A DNA stretch of 64,000 nt, taken from assembly GCA_001557505.1 (NCBI GenBank), contig LSAX01000007.1, positions 1,922,001 to 1,986,000 on the forward strand. The letters run 5' to 3'. The notes beneath the pieces were generated by a model, which ran no database searches, was not told the origin of the DNA, and saw only the letters and a program-made list of their open reading frames with translations. Below are positions 21,917 through 33,657 of this stretch, one piece after another. A program made the translations under genes and the position numbers. Source of the stretch: Reticulascus tulasneorum (lineage: Eukaryota > Ascomycota > Sordariomycetes > Glomerellales > Reticulascaceae). Each line of letters opens with the position of its first letter. Position 1 is the first letter of the stretch.

Positions 21917-22255
21917 TTATCTTTGCGTGATGTGCCTTCGGGTCATGCGCCACATACTCATTCGCTGTGGGTGTCGTGGGAAAGCTGTTGCAGAGAACAA
22001 AGTGAAATGTTGCGGGCCGCAATCCTTCCAGCCTTCGAGTAAGTTAAGTTGCTTGCCAAGGCCCTTGCTGCACACTTGGCAGGTTACAGACATGTTCTCA
22101 CCATTGATCTTGACTCTGCAAAGGGCGAAGCTTGACCGCCATTGACTGGCCGGCTCGCTCAGATCTTCAAAAGAAGCAGAGTTGTTGTTGTCATATATGT
22201 GGCAAACCCTGCGATGGATCTCATCTTGGCGATGGCCGGTTGACTTGGCATCAAA
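21917..22255 (-). other. Open frame without ATG, possible exon or relic
   Basis: A minus-strand frame of about 112 codons between stops. It includes a CRVKINGENMSVTCQVC stretch with a CxxC and balanced composition. It has no upstream ATG in frame, so if real it must be a downstream exon or a broken gene. No family was recognised. Confidence 0.2.
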
Positions 22256-22762
22256 TCATGACGTGTGCTACCTCACCAACCATGGTGGCTTAGACCAGGT
22301 TCGTGAGGTATCCGAGTGGGCGCAGCAGATGGCCGTCGCTGCGGGACTTGGACTTGGCACCAGACGAGCGCAGTCAGACAGCACATCCTTCCGACCACAG
22401 CGCATGCGAAAGTGGATACAGGCGCTCTTTGGCCTTCCCATCTCACACGCTTAGTCGCTGGCCCAAAATATTCCGGCGGTACTCTCTCGGTCACGGTGAG
22501 CTTACAAGCTTTGTTTGGTGGCCTGGCGCGTCGTCAGCGAAAGTCTGGGCGGTCGGCTTTAGGTGCACCTGCACTGGACAAACCCCGAACGCTACTGGAG
22601 TAGGATTCTGCTTACCCTAAATGGGAATCTATTTCAAAGGCGAGCAATCTCATCTGCTTCAAACTTAGCATCGCGTCCTCGAGTTTGGCTATGATAATTG
22701 TGGGTAATGTTTGCGATCTGGAACCATCTTCAAGTTCCTGCTTAATCGCTTGCTCGTAAGCT

Positions 22763-25232
22763 ATGATCCTGCCGAGAATTCTTGCGGCAATTTTGCTCCA
22801 AGTGACACTCTTCGCGCAATGTATTCGAGGTTCGTCTCATTTTGAATCCCGGCCCCGCCGCAATCTAAGGTTTTTGGGTTTTTGGCTGATATTCTACCCG
22901 TAAAGCACATTCTAACGAGCGGAATCCTGTCCACTCTGTGACCGTCATCGAAGATGCTGTCATTCGGACACCGTTTCACCGGGTGTCTTCTCACTCGTCT
23001 TTTGATATTACCTTTGCTGTTCGCGGAGGACAAGAGAAGATAAGGCTGTCGCTGACACCGAATCATGACGTTGTCTCGCGCTCGACAGTCACGAATTATC
23101 TTGCTGCCGACGGTAGCCTGCGCGCCAGTGAGCCGATAGACAGAGAGAAGCATCGGATCTTCAAGGGAAGTGCCTTTGTGCAACTTGCCGGTCACTCAAA
23201 CTGGAGAAATTCCGGATGGGCAAGGATAGCCGTCCACACTGATGGAGCCGCGCCTTTGTTCGAGGGTGCTTTCAGCATCGACGGCGATAATCATCACATC
23301 CAGACCGACACGAATTACCGTCAAACAAGGCTTCTGAAAGATCCAACTATTGAAAAATCCAAAGATGCCTATCTCGTCGTCTGGCGAGACTCGGATATAA
23401 TTAAAACCTACGACAGGGATACCGAGTTGAAGCGGGACTCGGTTGACCGGTCAACGTGCGCTTTCGATGGTCTCCATTTCAACGACGATGATGCGTATCC
23501 AGTAGGTGGCGGTATCGATGCCCGAGATATGGCCTCCATGAATCACGGCTCGCCGGGCGCTTTTCTCAGGCGACAGGAAGGTACCCCGATTGATCTCGTG
23601 AGCAGCATCGGCTCCACGCAAGGCTGTCCGACCACCAGAAGGGTCGCTTTGCTTGGGGTCGCGGCGGACTGCACGTACACTTCTGGGTTCGATAGTGAGG
23701 AGGAGGTACGGTCGAACATCATTTCGCAGATCAATGTCGCCTCCGAGCTTTATGAGAGCACCTTCAACATCTCATTAGGAATCCAGAACCTGACAATCAG
23801 CGACGCCGCGTGTCCATCAACCCCACCGGCTTCGGCACAGTGGAACCTCGCCTGTACCGCAAATGTTGATCTCACGGCGAGGCTGAACCTGTTTTCTGCC
23901 TGGCGGGGCCAGCTCAACGACAACAACGCCTTCTGGACGCTGCTTAGCTCCTGTAACACAGGTTCGGCCGTTGGAATCGCATGGCTGGGACAGCTATGCG
24001 CTCAGGGCGCACAGTCAACCAGAGATGGACAGACAGTCTCATCCGCTAATGTCGTGGTTAGAACCCCGGCCGAGTGGCAGGTCATCGCACACGAGGTGGG
24101 CCACACCTTTGGTGCAGTCCACGATTGCACAAGCGACCCCTGCAGCAGCGGGTTTGACCAGTCGCAGAGCTGCTGTCCTGCCAGTCGAGACTCCTGTGTT
24201 CCTACTAGTCGTTTTATGATGAACCCTTCCTCCGGGACCGGAATCACACGATTCTCGCCGTGCAGTATCGGCAACATCTGTTCGGCAATCGGAAGTCGCA
24301 TGACTGCAACTGAATGTTTGGTGGATAACAGGGACGTTCCCACCATCACTGGCGGCGAGTGCGGCAACGGCATTGTTGAAGAAGGCGAGGTGTGCGATTG
24401 TGGTGGCGAGGACGGTTGCAGAGGCAACGCGTGCTGCAATCCTTCAACATGCCAACTTAACGAAGGTGCTCTCTGTGATCCTTCCAACGAAGGGTGCTGT
24501 ACGGGCCAATGCCAATTTGCTCCCAGCAATCAGATCTGCCGGGAGAGTATAGGCGTCTGTGACTCTCAGGAGACTTGCACCGGCACATCCGCGCTGTGCC
24601 CTTCAGACACAACAGTCACTGATGGGCAGTCATGCGGAGCTGACGGACAGGGCCTTACATGTGCTTCCGGGCAGTGCACCTCCCGCGATTTACAATGTAG
24701 GGCAACGCGCCTTGGCACCAACAATAACGGCACACGTGCTTGCAACGACGGGAGCTGCCTAGTCTCGTGCTTTACAACCCGTTTCGGGTCGGAACAGTGC
24801 GTTAGTGTAACGCAGGCATTCGTCGACGGCACGCCATGTGGGAACGGAGGCAGATGTGACGATGGGGTCTGCGAAAGCAGTTCTGGAGGTCGCGGCGGTG
24901 GCACCAGCGGTGGCACCGGCGATGGCGATGCTGGTAGGTGGTTCGACCGGAACAGGCACATTATCATCCCAGTAGTTGCTAGCGTGGGAGGTCTCATTGT
25001 CCTTATACTGATATCCTGGATTTTCACCGTCTGCCGGCGGAAGAGAAGGGCAAGGAGAGTGCGGACGCCGTCAATGCCGGTAACTGGGCAGGCTCCGATG
25101 CGCAACCAGCCGCCTTCTTTTGGCGGTCCTCCAGCAGGTGCGTGGACGGCCCCAGGGCAACAGCCGCCGCATTACCCACCGCAATCTCACCCGTGGCCGC
25201 CAGTCCGACAATCAACAGCTAGATATGCATAG
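22763..25232 (+). CDS. ADAM-type (reprolysin) membrane metalloprotease
   Basis: A zinc endopeptidase of the fungal ADAM family, expected on the secretory route or cell surface. Exons 22763-22829 and 22906-25232 give 797 residues. The first exon encodes only a signal peptide (MILPRILAAILLQVTLFAQC); the larger frame itself has no usable ATG. Domains: a prodomain to about 230; a metalloprotease with the HEVGHTFGAVHDC zinc motif at 418-430; a Cys-rich disintegrin-like region starting GNGIVEEGEVCDCG near 510; a Cys-rich domain to about 690; a transmembrane helix at about 707-730; and a short basic then Pro-rich cytoplasmic tail. The length is typical for fungal ADAMs. The exon-1 donor (GTTCGT) is not ideal, so this junction is the least certain part. 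An M14 carboxypeptidase follows in the same direction. Confidence 0.92.
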
Positions 25233-25971
25233 GTAGCTCTATAATATACTACGAAAGAACAGATTTCCCACTTGAAAATAAATACCATCTTGCTATGTTA
25301 CCGGTCAATTGCTCGGCAGTAGCATCTGGCTACAGGCAGCTGTTTCATAGACACACAACTAACGTCAACCGGCTACAATATTCAACCGGCCACCAAGGCT
25401 TAGATTCTGGATTCTGACATAAAGCAATGCCGCGCTGCTACATCACCAGGTGGTTTCTTAGCCGTAGCATCCGGCTCCCAGGCAGCAGTTCATAACATAC
25501 TAATATACAACTACCGTCAACCGGCCGCCGAAGCTTAGATTCCGGCTGGAAGCCGTGCCGCGGCACTGCATCATCAATCGGTTCCTCAACGGCAGCATCC
25601 GCTATAGCACAGGTAACTCCAGATTAGGGAGCCTCCGCAGACGTTTAGCCGCGAGGATATCGCATGGTCTCTCATAGACTACCCGTGCCACGCCCTCTCT
25701 AAAGAGGTAGGTTGCATGGAAGGATTTGCGCAATACTTGCGATAAGCCATTCGTCCCTCTGGACATTTGTCACGAACACTGGGCAGACAACCTGTGCCAC
25801 AGCTCTGGCATGGCGTTATTTTTCCGCTTGATGGCATGGTCCAGGCAACAACGAGATATATATGTTTTGCTGGGTCGAGATGGAAAGAGATATACTTTTC
25901 TTTCCGTCACTTAGACGTCACGTACTTACACATAGCCCCCTACAGTAAACTATCTCGAACCGAATAGCGCT
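25233..25971. other. Intergenic region with degenerate tandem repeat
   Basis: Between the protease and the carboxypeptidase genes. It contains the repeat listed at 25313-25615, then the carboxypeptidase promoter. No other gene was seen. Confidence 0.5.
25313..25615 (+). repeat. Degenerate tandem repeat, two and a half units
   Basis: Units begin around AGCATCTGG (25321), AGCATCCGG (25466) and AGCATCCGC (25594), so the spacing is about 145 and 128 bp. Shared blocks include ACGTCAACCGG / CCGTCAACCGG and GGCTTAGATTC / AGCTTAGATTC. It shows no coding potential. Confidence 0.6.
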
Positions 25972-27306
25972 ATGAAGGTTGCTGTACTGTTATCTTTGTT
26001 CTCCCTTCTCTTTCCCGCCGAGGCATGTCTCGAGGACGAGGAGCTTTGGGGATCCGGACTGGGCATCCTTGCCGGCGAGAACGGGATACTCTATCGCCAA
26101 GAAACCAAGCCGCCGCCTGCGAATATCACAGTGCCAGTCGCAAAGGGCGACCGCTTCAACGATGGCGCGATAGCTCCACGAGGCCTTGGCACCCGGCCGC
26201 CAGGGACGGTTTTGGATACCATCTTTAGTTTCCAAGAGATTCGATCGGCAGTGCTGGCTCTAGTCAGGGAGTTTGGCCTTGAGTACACTGAAGCGCCCTT
26301 TAAGACGATTGACGGCAATACTCTCTTCGGCGCCAAGATCGGCAAGGGCGCTAAAACCAAGTTCAGCGTCCTCATCATCGCGGGCATGCACTCCCGCGAA
26401 CGCGGCTGTCCAGACCACCTTATTCACTTTATTTCGGACCTGCTTTGGGCCCGGCGGGAGGGAACTGGGCTACGATACGCCGGCGTTACATACTCTCATG
26501 AGGACGTGATTCAAGCGCTCTCCGTCGGCATTGTCTTCTACCCACTGATTAATCCAGACGGAGTTGCGTGGGACCAAGCGACAGATGCTTGCTGGCGCAA
26601 GAATCGGAATCATGCATCAGCAGACTCGTCTAACCCCGACTCTGTTGGCGTTGATCTAAATCGCAATTTCGATATATTCTGGAACTTTACAAAGGACTTT
26701 GCACCTGATAAGGCCTCCGGTTCCAGTGTACCCACCTCGAGTGCTTTCCATGGGACAGCGCCCTTCTCCGAGATCGAGACGCAGAATGTTAGGTGGATGA
26801 TGGACGCTTTCCCGGACCTACGATGGTACCTCGACCTGCATACGCCATCTACCTTGGTGGCATACCCGTGGGCCGATGACACCAACCAGGTCTCCGACCC
26901 AAGTATGAACTTTACCAACCCTGCCTTCGACGGCAAGCGCGGAGTAATACCTGATACCCCTGGATTCGAGTATGAATCTTACATTGATAAGAAGGACCTC
27001 GACCTGCACACGACCGTGGCCACGAATATGGCCAGCCGCATGATTAATTCCACGGGGACCCCATATAAAGCGCACCAGGTCGCCCTTCTGGCACCGATAT
27101 CTGGGAGCTCTGTTGACTATGCGTACGCACGGCACCTTGTCGATCCGACCAAAAAGAAGCTGTACAGTATTGGCGTGGAAATTGGAAGGCCGAATACAGA
27201 TCACTGGTGTCCATCGTATCCTACGCCGGGAATCCATAACAACAGCACCCTCGAGGCTGGCGTGGGCCTTATGGAATTTCTGCTGGCGGCGGCTGGGGGC
27301 AAATAA
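25972..27306 (+). CDS. Secreted zinc carboxypeptidase, M14 family
   Basis: Removes C-terminal residues from peptides outside the cell. It is intronless, 444 residues, with a signal peptide (MKVAVLLSLFSLLFPAEA). Zinc ligands are visible as His140 and Glu143 in GMHSRERG and His290 in LDLHTPS. The substrate-binding CWRKNR and GVDLNRNFD motifs are at about 210-235. The likely catalytic Glu is residue 403 in YSIGVEIG. A stretch of about 75 residues before the catalytic domain may be a short propeptide. The start is the first ATG and directly gives the signal peptide. It sits 0.74 kb downstream of the ADAM gene on the same strand, so the two may act together in extracellular protein breakdown; co-regulation is inference. 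Confidence 0.93.
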   Translation: MKVAVLLSLFSLLFPAEACLEDEELWGSGLGILAGENGILYRQETKPPPANITVPVAKGDRFNDGAIAPRGLGTRPPGTVLDTIFSFQEIRSAVLALVREFGLEYTEAPFKTIDGNTLFGAKIGKGAKTKFSVLIIAGMHSRERGCPDHLIHFISDLLWARREGTGLRYAGVTYSHEDVIQALSVGIVFYPLINPDGVAWDQATDACWRKNRNHASADSSNPDSVGVDLNRNFDIFWNFTKDFAPDKASGSSVPTSSAFHGTAPFSEIETQNVRWMMDAFPDLRWYLDLHTPSTLVAYPWADDTNQVSDPSMNFTNPAFDGKRGVIPDTPGFEYESYIDKKDLDLHTTVATNMASRMINSTGTPYKAHQVALLAPISGSSVDYAYARHLVDPTKKKLYSIGVEIGRPNTDHWCPSYPTPGIHNNSTLEAGVGLMEFLLAAAGGK

Positions 27307-28201
27307 TTATAGGTGAAATCGCCACGAATAACGTCGTGTGTGTGTGAGGGGGGGGGCAGGCTCTTCAAACGGACAATGCCACACTGTTGGGTGTTATTGT
27401 GTTTCTGGCAGTATGCAGGATAATTAGAGGCCCCTGGGCAGGCAAAAGTATGTATCCATACATATTCTTGTTGTTGTGCTTGGCTTGAGTGTCTACCAAC
27501 GGGGTTTGATTCAACAATACCTCGCCATGAGCAGTGTTCTATCTTGGAGTGCCGCTCGTCGCTTGATCTGTGTTGAACTCGCGTTTCTAGATGGGGCTGC
27601 CTTCACATTGGCAGTCGGGATCCCCAAATTCAAAAGCGTTCCTTATAATTATATGCCAACCCCTAATCGAGAAATCGGCTCGTCAACCAAAGACGCATTA
27701 TGATGTTCCATCAACTTCTCGGCAGTGATCTCCTCCGCCTATCTATTCACTTAATCTATAATATCCCTCCGAAGACTCATCCAGATCATATGATCCAGCC
27801 ATCCGCCAAATCGCCCAGTACAAGCTTGGAGTGCAATCCCCTTGCATAGCCACGAGCGGTTAGGAAATTTCTACGCCACATTGCGGACCTAGCGGCCGTG
27901 AGGGCGGTGATTAACAGGCCATCTGCGCCTCGTATTTCCCTCGCCGCCGGATCTTCCAACGAACTAGTAGCTGCAGATGGTAAGGAACGGACTTGACCAC
28001 CGCGCCCTGGTAGGAATCCCGTCTTTCGGTACCTTAAAGCCAATATCTCCGGAGTGAAAATTATAGGCGCATTTGGTCAGCACTAGCCATGAGCAATGCT
28101 CATCAAGTCCCGTCATTATGAAGTATAAAGGCGGCAGGGTGTCTAGAATGCCGCTACAACCTTTTTCTTGACCCGGTATACTCGCAATAACAAGTACAAA
28201 C
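27307..28201. other. Intergenic, nothing recognised
   Basis: About 0.9 kb with a G-run near 27348 and only short frames. It presumably holds the terminator of the carboxypeptidase gene and the promoter of the small secreted protein. Confidence 0.4.
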
Positions 28202-28600
28202 ATGATCAGCCACATATTCCTCCTCGCTTCTTGCGCGGCTTCTGCTGTGCTGGCCGATTTCCACGTCGTGCGCGGAGCAACCAAGAACCCCGGCGTTGTT
28301 GCAACCCTCCCTTCGAACAAATACAACTGCAACGCATTTGGCCAATACGGCTTGCTCAGTGGAGGGAGCCTAGGGACATCATACTTCAAAGTCCAAGGCA
28401 ACATATGTGGCGTCACGGCACTCGACTTCTGGCAGAGAGATGGAGGGAGGTACGAGGCATACTTTCCAGGAGGCGATGGTACCGTCCAAGCCACTTGCTA
28501 TCCCAACTCTGGGTCGACGCGTTGCCCAGTCAGTGCACATGGCAGTGCGTTTGCCACTTTCGAGGAAAAGCTCGTCTGCTACACATACATATGCACCTAG
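28202..28600 (+). CDS. Small secreted cysteine-rich protein
   Basis: An intronless gene of 132 residues. The first 18 residues form a clear signal peptide (MISHIFLLASCAASAVLA). The mature chain has six cysteines (43, 69, 99, 108, 126, 131), which could form three disulfides, and is rich in Gly, Tyr and Ser. I do not recognise the family. Size, secretion signal and Cys content fit fungal small secreted proteins, some of which are host effectors or antimicrobial peptides. It follows two secreted hydrolases on the same strand. The start is the only ATG giving a signal peptide. Confidence 0.8.
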   Translation: MISHIFLLASCAASAVLADFHVVRGATKNPGVVATLPSNKYNCNAFGQYGLLSGGSLGTSYFKVQGNICGVTALDFWQRDGGRYEAYFPGGDGTVQATCYPNSGSTRCPVSAHGSAFATFEEKLVCYTYICT

Positions 28601-29864
28601 CTGTCAGTGTTTGCTGGTGGAAGCGTCGGATATGGCAAGGGAACGGTAATGAGGACCAAGAAGTTTAAGCCTGGCCAAATTCCCGAGTGACTCCTAGGGA
28701 AAGGATACGGGCCGTGCCGCTGAGGCATGTTTAACAGACAAGTTAGCGATGAGCCACAAACTCTTGCCTCCGTATTACATCAGCCTAGTCATTTTATCCG
28801 ACCCCTGTAATGCTTTCGCCTTTGACACCCTATCAGTCTCCCTCCAGTCTGGCTTCTGCAGTATTTTGAGTGTTTCCAGCGCTCACTGGACTCTTGATGC
28901 CATGTCGCAAGATATGTTATCGAAATAGTTGCCCGCCCTGCAGTTGCGAGTAGACCTATGCTCTTCTACCAACTTCGCAAGTAAGCGCTGTCATCATCTT
29001 TAGAAGTTCGAGGGATTACCGACGCCAGAATTCTCAGCGAGAAGGAGCCGTAATACGGTAGCTGTAGAACAGCACCGATTAATTGTCACCATATTCGATG
29101 ATGTACTAGTTTGTGCCAAGCTCTCCTCGAAGTTCGCAGAGAAGCCACACCTGATCTTGATTGTCTCATGATGAACGGCATCGAGAATGCATCTCTACAA
29201 CCCGCAGCCTGTTTTAGGGATTCACATACGGTCTCGCTATACTCTTCTTCGCTGGTCGTCGCGACAGGTTAAACTACGATATGTAGTCCTGGATCTTGAG
29301 CGAATCCTTCAGTCCGAGCTGGATCACGACTAGGCGGTTTTGCTGTTAAGTACGTACCACTTTCTTGATGCACGATGCCCTGGCTATAGGGAATCAGGCG
29401 ATCGTGGCTGCTGTACAATTGACAGTTGGACCCCCACCTCAGACGGCTATTCTTAGCATGAACTGTTTGTTTGTGGCGTGAGCTAGATGTGGGTTAGAAG
29501 CACGTTATTCTGAACTCGTGATTTCAATGGGTGAAGAAGGGCTGTCACACCACGCCACAGCCTGCCTTGACCGTAACACAAAGACATTAAATCTATCAAT
29601 ACTATGGTGATAAGACACCTACCTGCTGATAAGGTATCCAATCGGCAGTGTACACGTAGAGTAAGTCGTTCCGGTCAGAGAGGAAGGCTTTCCTTCTACG
29701 GGAACGAATCCGCATTTCTCACATCTCCTCCTTTATATTACTCTCCCTCCCCATGACAGCTCTGCGCTTATCTCTCCCTTCGTCCATCACAGAATTACTG
29801 TCTTCCCCTTATAACAGCTTTGCTCTGATTTCACGTATTCGCCTTATTCACCCCGGCCAACAGC
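28601..29864. other. Gene-free stretch
   Basis: About 1.26 kb without a supported gene. The right end (29720-29864) is C/T-rich and looks like promoter and leader of the small gene at 29865. Confidence 0.4.
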
Positions 29865-30095
29865 ATGGCAAAGGTTACATATTCTTTAGTACTCTGCTCC
29901 GAGTGTCAGCAAGTCATGAATGGGGCTATGAACAATACGCCTGGCCTAAACGGCTACCAAATCCAGGATGGCTTCTTTTTCTATGACGTACATCCGGACG
30001 GCAAGTCCTTGAAGAGTGTAGCATTCAAATCCTTCCTAAACACGTTGCCACATGCGATATCTGGGACTAGTCGTTGCACGGCCTACAGGGTATAA
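29865..30095 (+). CDS. Hypothetical 76-residue protein
   Basis: An ATG at 29865 follows a pyrimidine-rich leader with a good context, and the frame ends TAA at 30095. The product has three cysteines (LCSEC near residue 11 and RC near 71), no signal peptide, and a QIQDGFFFYDVHPDG stretch in the middle. No family was recognised. The leader and even composition favour a real gene, but there is no intron or domain to confirm it, and it could be one exon of a longer gene. Confidence 0.4.
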   Translation: MAKVTYSLVLCSECQQVMNGAMNNTPGLNGYQIQDGFFFYDVHPDGKSLKSVAFKSFLNTLPHAISGTSRCTAYRV

Positions 30096-31275
30096 TATAA
30101 AGGGAGGCAGAGGCATGTCATTTCCGGTACGTCATCACTTCTACATCCATTCTTTGTAATATAGATCCAGCTAACTCTAAAGTTATGACCAAGCGTATTA
30201 AGGCTTGTGGGGACAAATTTTCCTCATTGCATTGTCGTTCTTTAACACAGAAACTCGGTTTCGTGGCTTCGGGAAGGAGTGCTGTGTCTGGGCTGAGTTT
30301 CATAGTATTGATTGTTCTTGTTACCTCCGTGACATTTCATATGTGAGAGCTGGAATCCCAATGGGAATACTTGGCAGGCACCGTATTGAAGTACAGGATG
30401 CCTTTGATCCTTTCCTTCTTTCTTTCTTTCTTTCTTTCTCTCTCTCTCTTCGTATTGGACTTAAAAACTACTTTCGTATTCCGTTAGTTCCCTTACACCG
30501 AGTCTCCTCGCTGTGCCCGTGCCCTTCTGTGGCCTCCCTAGTCATTGGCGCTCCTTGATCTGCTTTTGCGTCACGGCGCCGTTTGTCAAGTGAATATGCC
30601 CCGATTCAGGACGGACTATTGCCCTGTGGGTAGAGATATAAAAAAGAGTCTCGGAAAGGTGGGGGATCGTAGAATGAGCAGAATTGACCACACCCTGTGA
30701 TATCTGTCTCGACAGCTGCCAGGCAGAGAGCGGCTTTGCTGAGCTAAATTACTCCCTCAGGTTTAGTGCTCAACCTTACCCTTAATCAGAACGAAAAGTC
30801 CCGCACACAGGCGCTAATCTTGGTGGGTCTTAGTGGGCAGGGGTCTCTCAAGACCGTAAGCAACTATCACGTGATCAAAAGGTTATTGCGACGCAAGTCC
30901 CTAAGTTAAAGTACCTATCTGGACAAAGGCCCCCGTCGGAAAGATAGAACTGTCCGAGCAACATCGCAGATTTAACAATCCGAAAGCCGTACCGATATCT
31001 CTTAGCAGCATTGGACGTGATAGGCGCGGTGCAACGCCTGAATGCATTTTGTCGGCAACATAATACGCAGGGATCCCGACAAGACCGTCCTCCTGTTCGG
31101 CTGGTTGCCATCCAGCTAAGCGGTAGTGTTTCGCGGCTATCGTCAAATCAGATTCGTCGTTTACTTCGCGGATGTTTTCTGACTATCAAGGTTCTGGGAT
31201 CATGCAGATTGTGCATATAGTTCCCTCAGAAATTATCGCCTCTAATCTTTGGTGGCGCACAGTACTACCGGAATC
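30096..31275. other. Intergenic with pyrimidine microsatellite
   Basis: About 1.2 kb upstream of the Zn2Cys6 regulator. It contains the (TTTC)n/(TC)n tract at 30415-30450 and a palindromic CACGTG near 30870. No gene was recognised. Confidence 0.4.
30415..30450 (+). repeat. (TTTC)n then (TC)n microsatellite
   Basis: Five to six TTTC units followed by about five TC units, in the upstream region of the Zn2Cys6 gene. Confidence 0.95.
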
Positions 31276-33657
31276 ATGTCATCGGTGCTGCCTGCTCTAG
31301 AGCAGAACCCCCCAGGGCCATCATCGGCCGTTACCACCCCGTACTCTCAACATTCGAAGCCGCAGCGGGTGTTAGCATGCCTGTTATGTCAGCAACGAAA
31401 GGTCAAGTGTGATCGAAAGTTCCCCTGTGCAAATTGCATGAAGTCTCGGGTTCAGTGTGCCCCCGCGACCCTGACCCATCGCCAGCGGAGACGCAGGTTT
31501 CCAGAACGAGTACTGTTAGAACGCCTTCGTCAGCATGAAGACAAGCTTCGTCAAAATAATATCCCTTTTGAACCACTCCACAAGGATTATGCGGGAGAGC
31601 AAGATTCTCCTAACTTTGATGGTAATGCCCATTCAGACGATGAGCGGCCAGAAGCAACGGGGCCCGATGTGTCATCTTCTACGACAACCGAAAAATCTGC
31701 AGGAACAGGCGAAGCTAAGTACGCATTCCTAACATCCACTTTCACCAGCATTGCTGACTGAATATACTAGGGACTTGTGGCACGCCTTGAGCGAAAAGGT
31801 ACGACTACGTCACGTGTGATCTAGGCGTCACTGACAGTTAACAACAGTTTCTGGACTCTGCCGACGACAGCGATTCCTCTCATGATGGCATGGGTAAAGT
31901 TTCCGTGAGGAAAATATGGGACCAGTTGTATCAAGATAATGACCACTTACTACTCGGCGCCCGAAAGACGACTGTGAATCTGTCTACGCTACATCCCGAA
32001 CCGGTCCACATCTTCAAGCTCTGGCAAATCTACCTGGACAATGTCAATCCTCTCCTCAAAGTTACTCATACTCCCAGCCTTCAGGGGCGTATTATAGAAG
32101 CCGCAAGTAACATGGAAACTATCAGTCCGAATCTAGAGGCACTCATGTTCAGCATATATTGTATATCCATTGTCAGTCTCGCTGCGGATGACTGCGAGTC
32201 CATATTTGCTTCCTCGAGAGAAGAGCTGTTGAAGAGATATCAGTTCGGCTGCCAGGAAGCCTTGTTTAACTGTAGATACTTACAGACGGAAGATCTTCAC
32301 TGCTTGACTGCGTTGTATCTTTACCTAGTAAGTCTTGAAAACTTTTTAAGCTGAAGCGCGCTGACAAACTCAGCTCTCTGTCGGCTCCAATACAGATCCG
32401 CGATCCCTGTCCTCTATGCTTGGAGTTGCGACTCGCATCGCACGCCGCATCGGTATTGTCAGCGAGTCGGCTAATAGTAAGTGCACCGCTTTCGAGGCCG
32501 AGATGCGTCGAAGGGTTTGGTGGTCTCTGAACCTTTTCGACAATCGCATCAGTGAGCTGGCCGAGTATAAGACAACAAATGGATCTCCCGCCTTTGATTG
32601 TAGAACCCCATTGAACATAAATGACTCTGATCTCCGAGCAGAGCTGAGAGAGCCACCGGTAGCTCAAGGGCAGCCCACCGAAGCTATATTTGCCGTCGTA
32701 CGGAGCGAGCTAGCAGAATTTGTCCGCCATACCAAGTTCATCCTGGACTCTACAAGTCCAGCCGTGAAGTCTGTTGCTAAAGATGGGCAGAAAGGTCGCA
32801 GTCTAGAAGGCAGTGAACTGGAGCCTCTGGAAAACATGATCGAGGAGAAATATCTCAAATTCTGCGATCCAGACTACCCGATTCACTTCTTGACTATATG
32901 GACGACACGATACCACATTGCAAGATGGCGCCTTATGGAAATATATGGGAAAATCTTTGTTTCTTCTGTGCCCCAAACGAACACGCAGTGCGAGAACGCG
33001 CTGGACACTGCACTCACAATGACGCAGCGCGAGAATGCGCTTGCCACTGCACTCACAATGCTTGAGTGCGATACAAAGATCATGAAAAACCCTCATATCA
33101 TTGGATATCGTTGGCTTCTCGACTTCTACTTCCCGTTTCCCGCATACATTCATATCGTCCAGGACCTCAGAAGGCAACCTATGGGCGAGCAAGCCGAACG
33201 GGCTTGGGAAACCATGAACGATAATTACGAGGCTCGAAGGGTTTTTACGTCCGCGTTCATATACGCAAATGACAATCCTCTCTTTACACTGTTTGCCAAG
33301 ATCGTTCTCGAAGCTTGGCAGGTTCGCGAGGCAGCGTACAGACACTTGGGAGAAACCCCAGACCCTCCAAAACTAGTGTCACATATACGTGCCAAACTAG
33401 CGGAAACAGCACAAAAAACTGCTAATCCAGAACAGCCTGGTGGTGTTATCGACACGGGCAATGAGGACTTTTCGATGTTGATACCGTTGGACTTCGGTAA
33501 CCCGGATCTACTGTACGGAATGACAGGGCACGGCGAATTCGCAGGAACGGGGCATGCGTTTCCTAACCCGCCTGCATCGGGTTTGATGAACATTGATGTC
33601 AATCAGCTAGACTGGGCTGCCATGCACTGGGGACTGAGTGGACGTCGAGGCTGGTGA
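31276..33657 (+). CDS. Zn2Cys6 transcription factor with fungal_trans-type middle region
   Basis: A nuclear DNA-binding regulator. Exons 31276-31718, 31771-31798, 31848-32327 and 32374-33657 give 744 residues; the second exon is only 28 nt. The binuclear zinc cluster has Cys at 35, 38, 45, 51, 54 and 61 with the standard spacing, followed by a basic linker (HRQRRRRF) and a predicted coiled coil. The middle holds the fungal-specific transcription factor domain, with an RRRVWWSLNLFD motif near 370. The frame opens upstream with TTG; the first ATG is 31276. A 13-residue unit is duplicated in tandem in the last exon (32983-33060). No pathway cluster lies around it, so its targets cannot be inferred. 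It is close to no obvious partner gene. Confidence 0.93.
32983..33060 (+). repeat. 39-bp in-frame tandem duplication within the Zn2Cys6 gene
   Basis: Units 32983-33021 and 33022-33060 differ at four of 39 positions and encode TQCENALDTALTM and TQRENALATALTM. The copy keeps the frame and adds one helical segment. Confidence 0.9.

Noticed and set aside
23750..24529. Minus-strand frames over the ADAM gene
   Set aside because: Opposite a well-supported metalloprotease with intact motifs.
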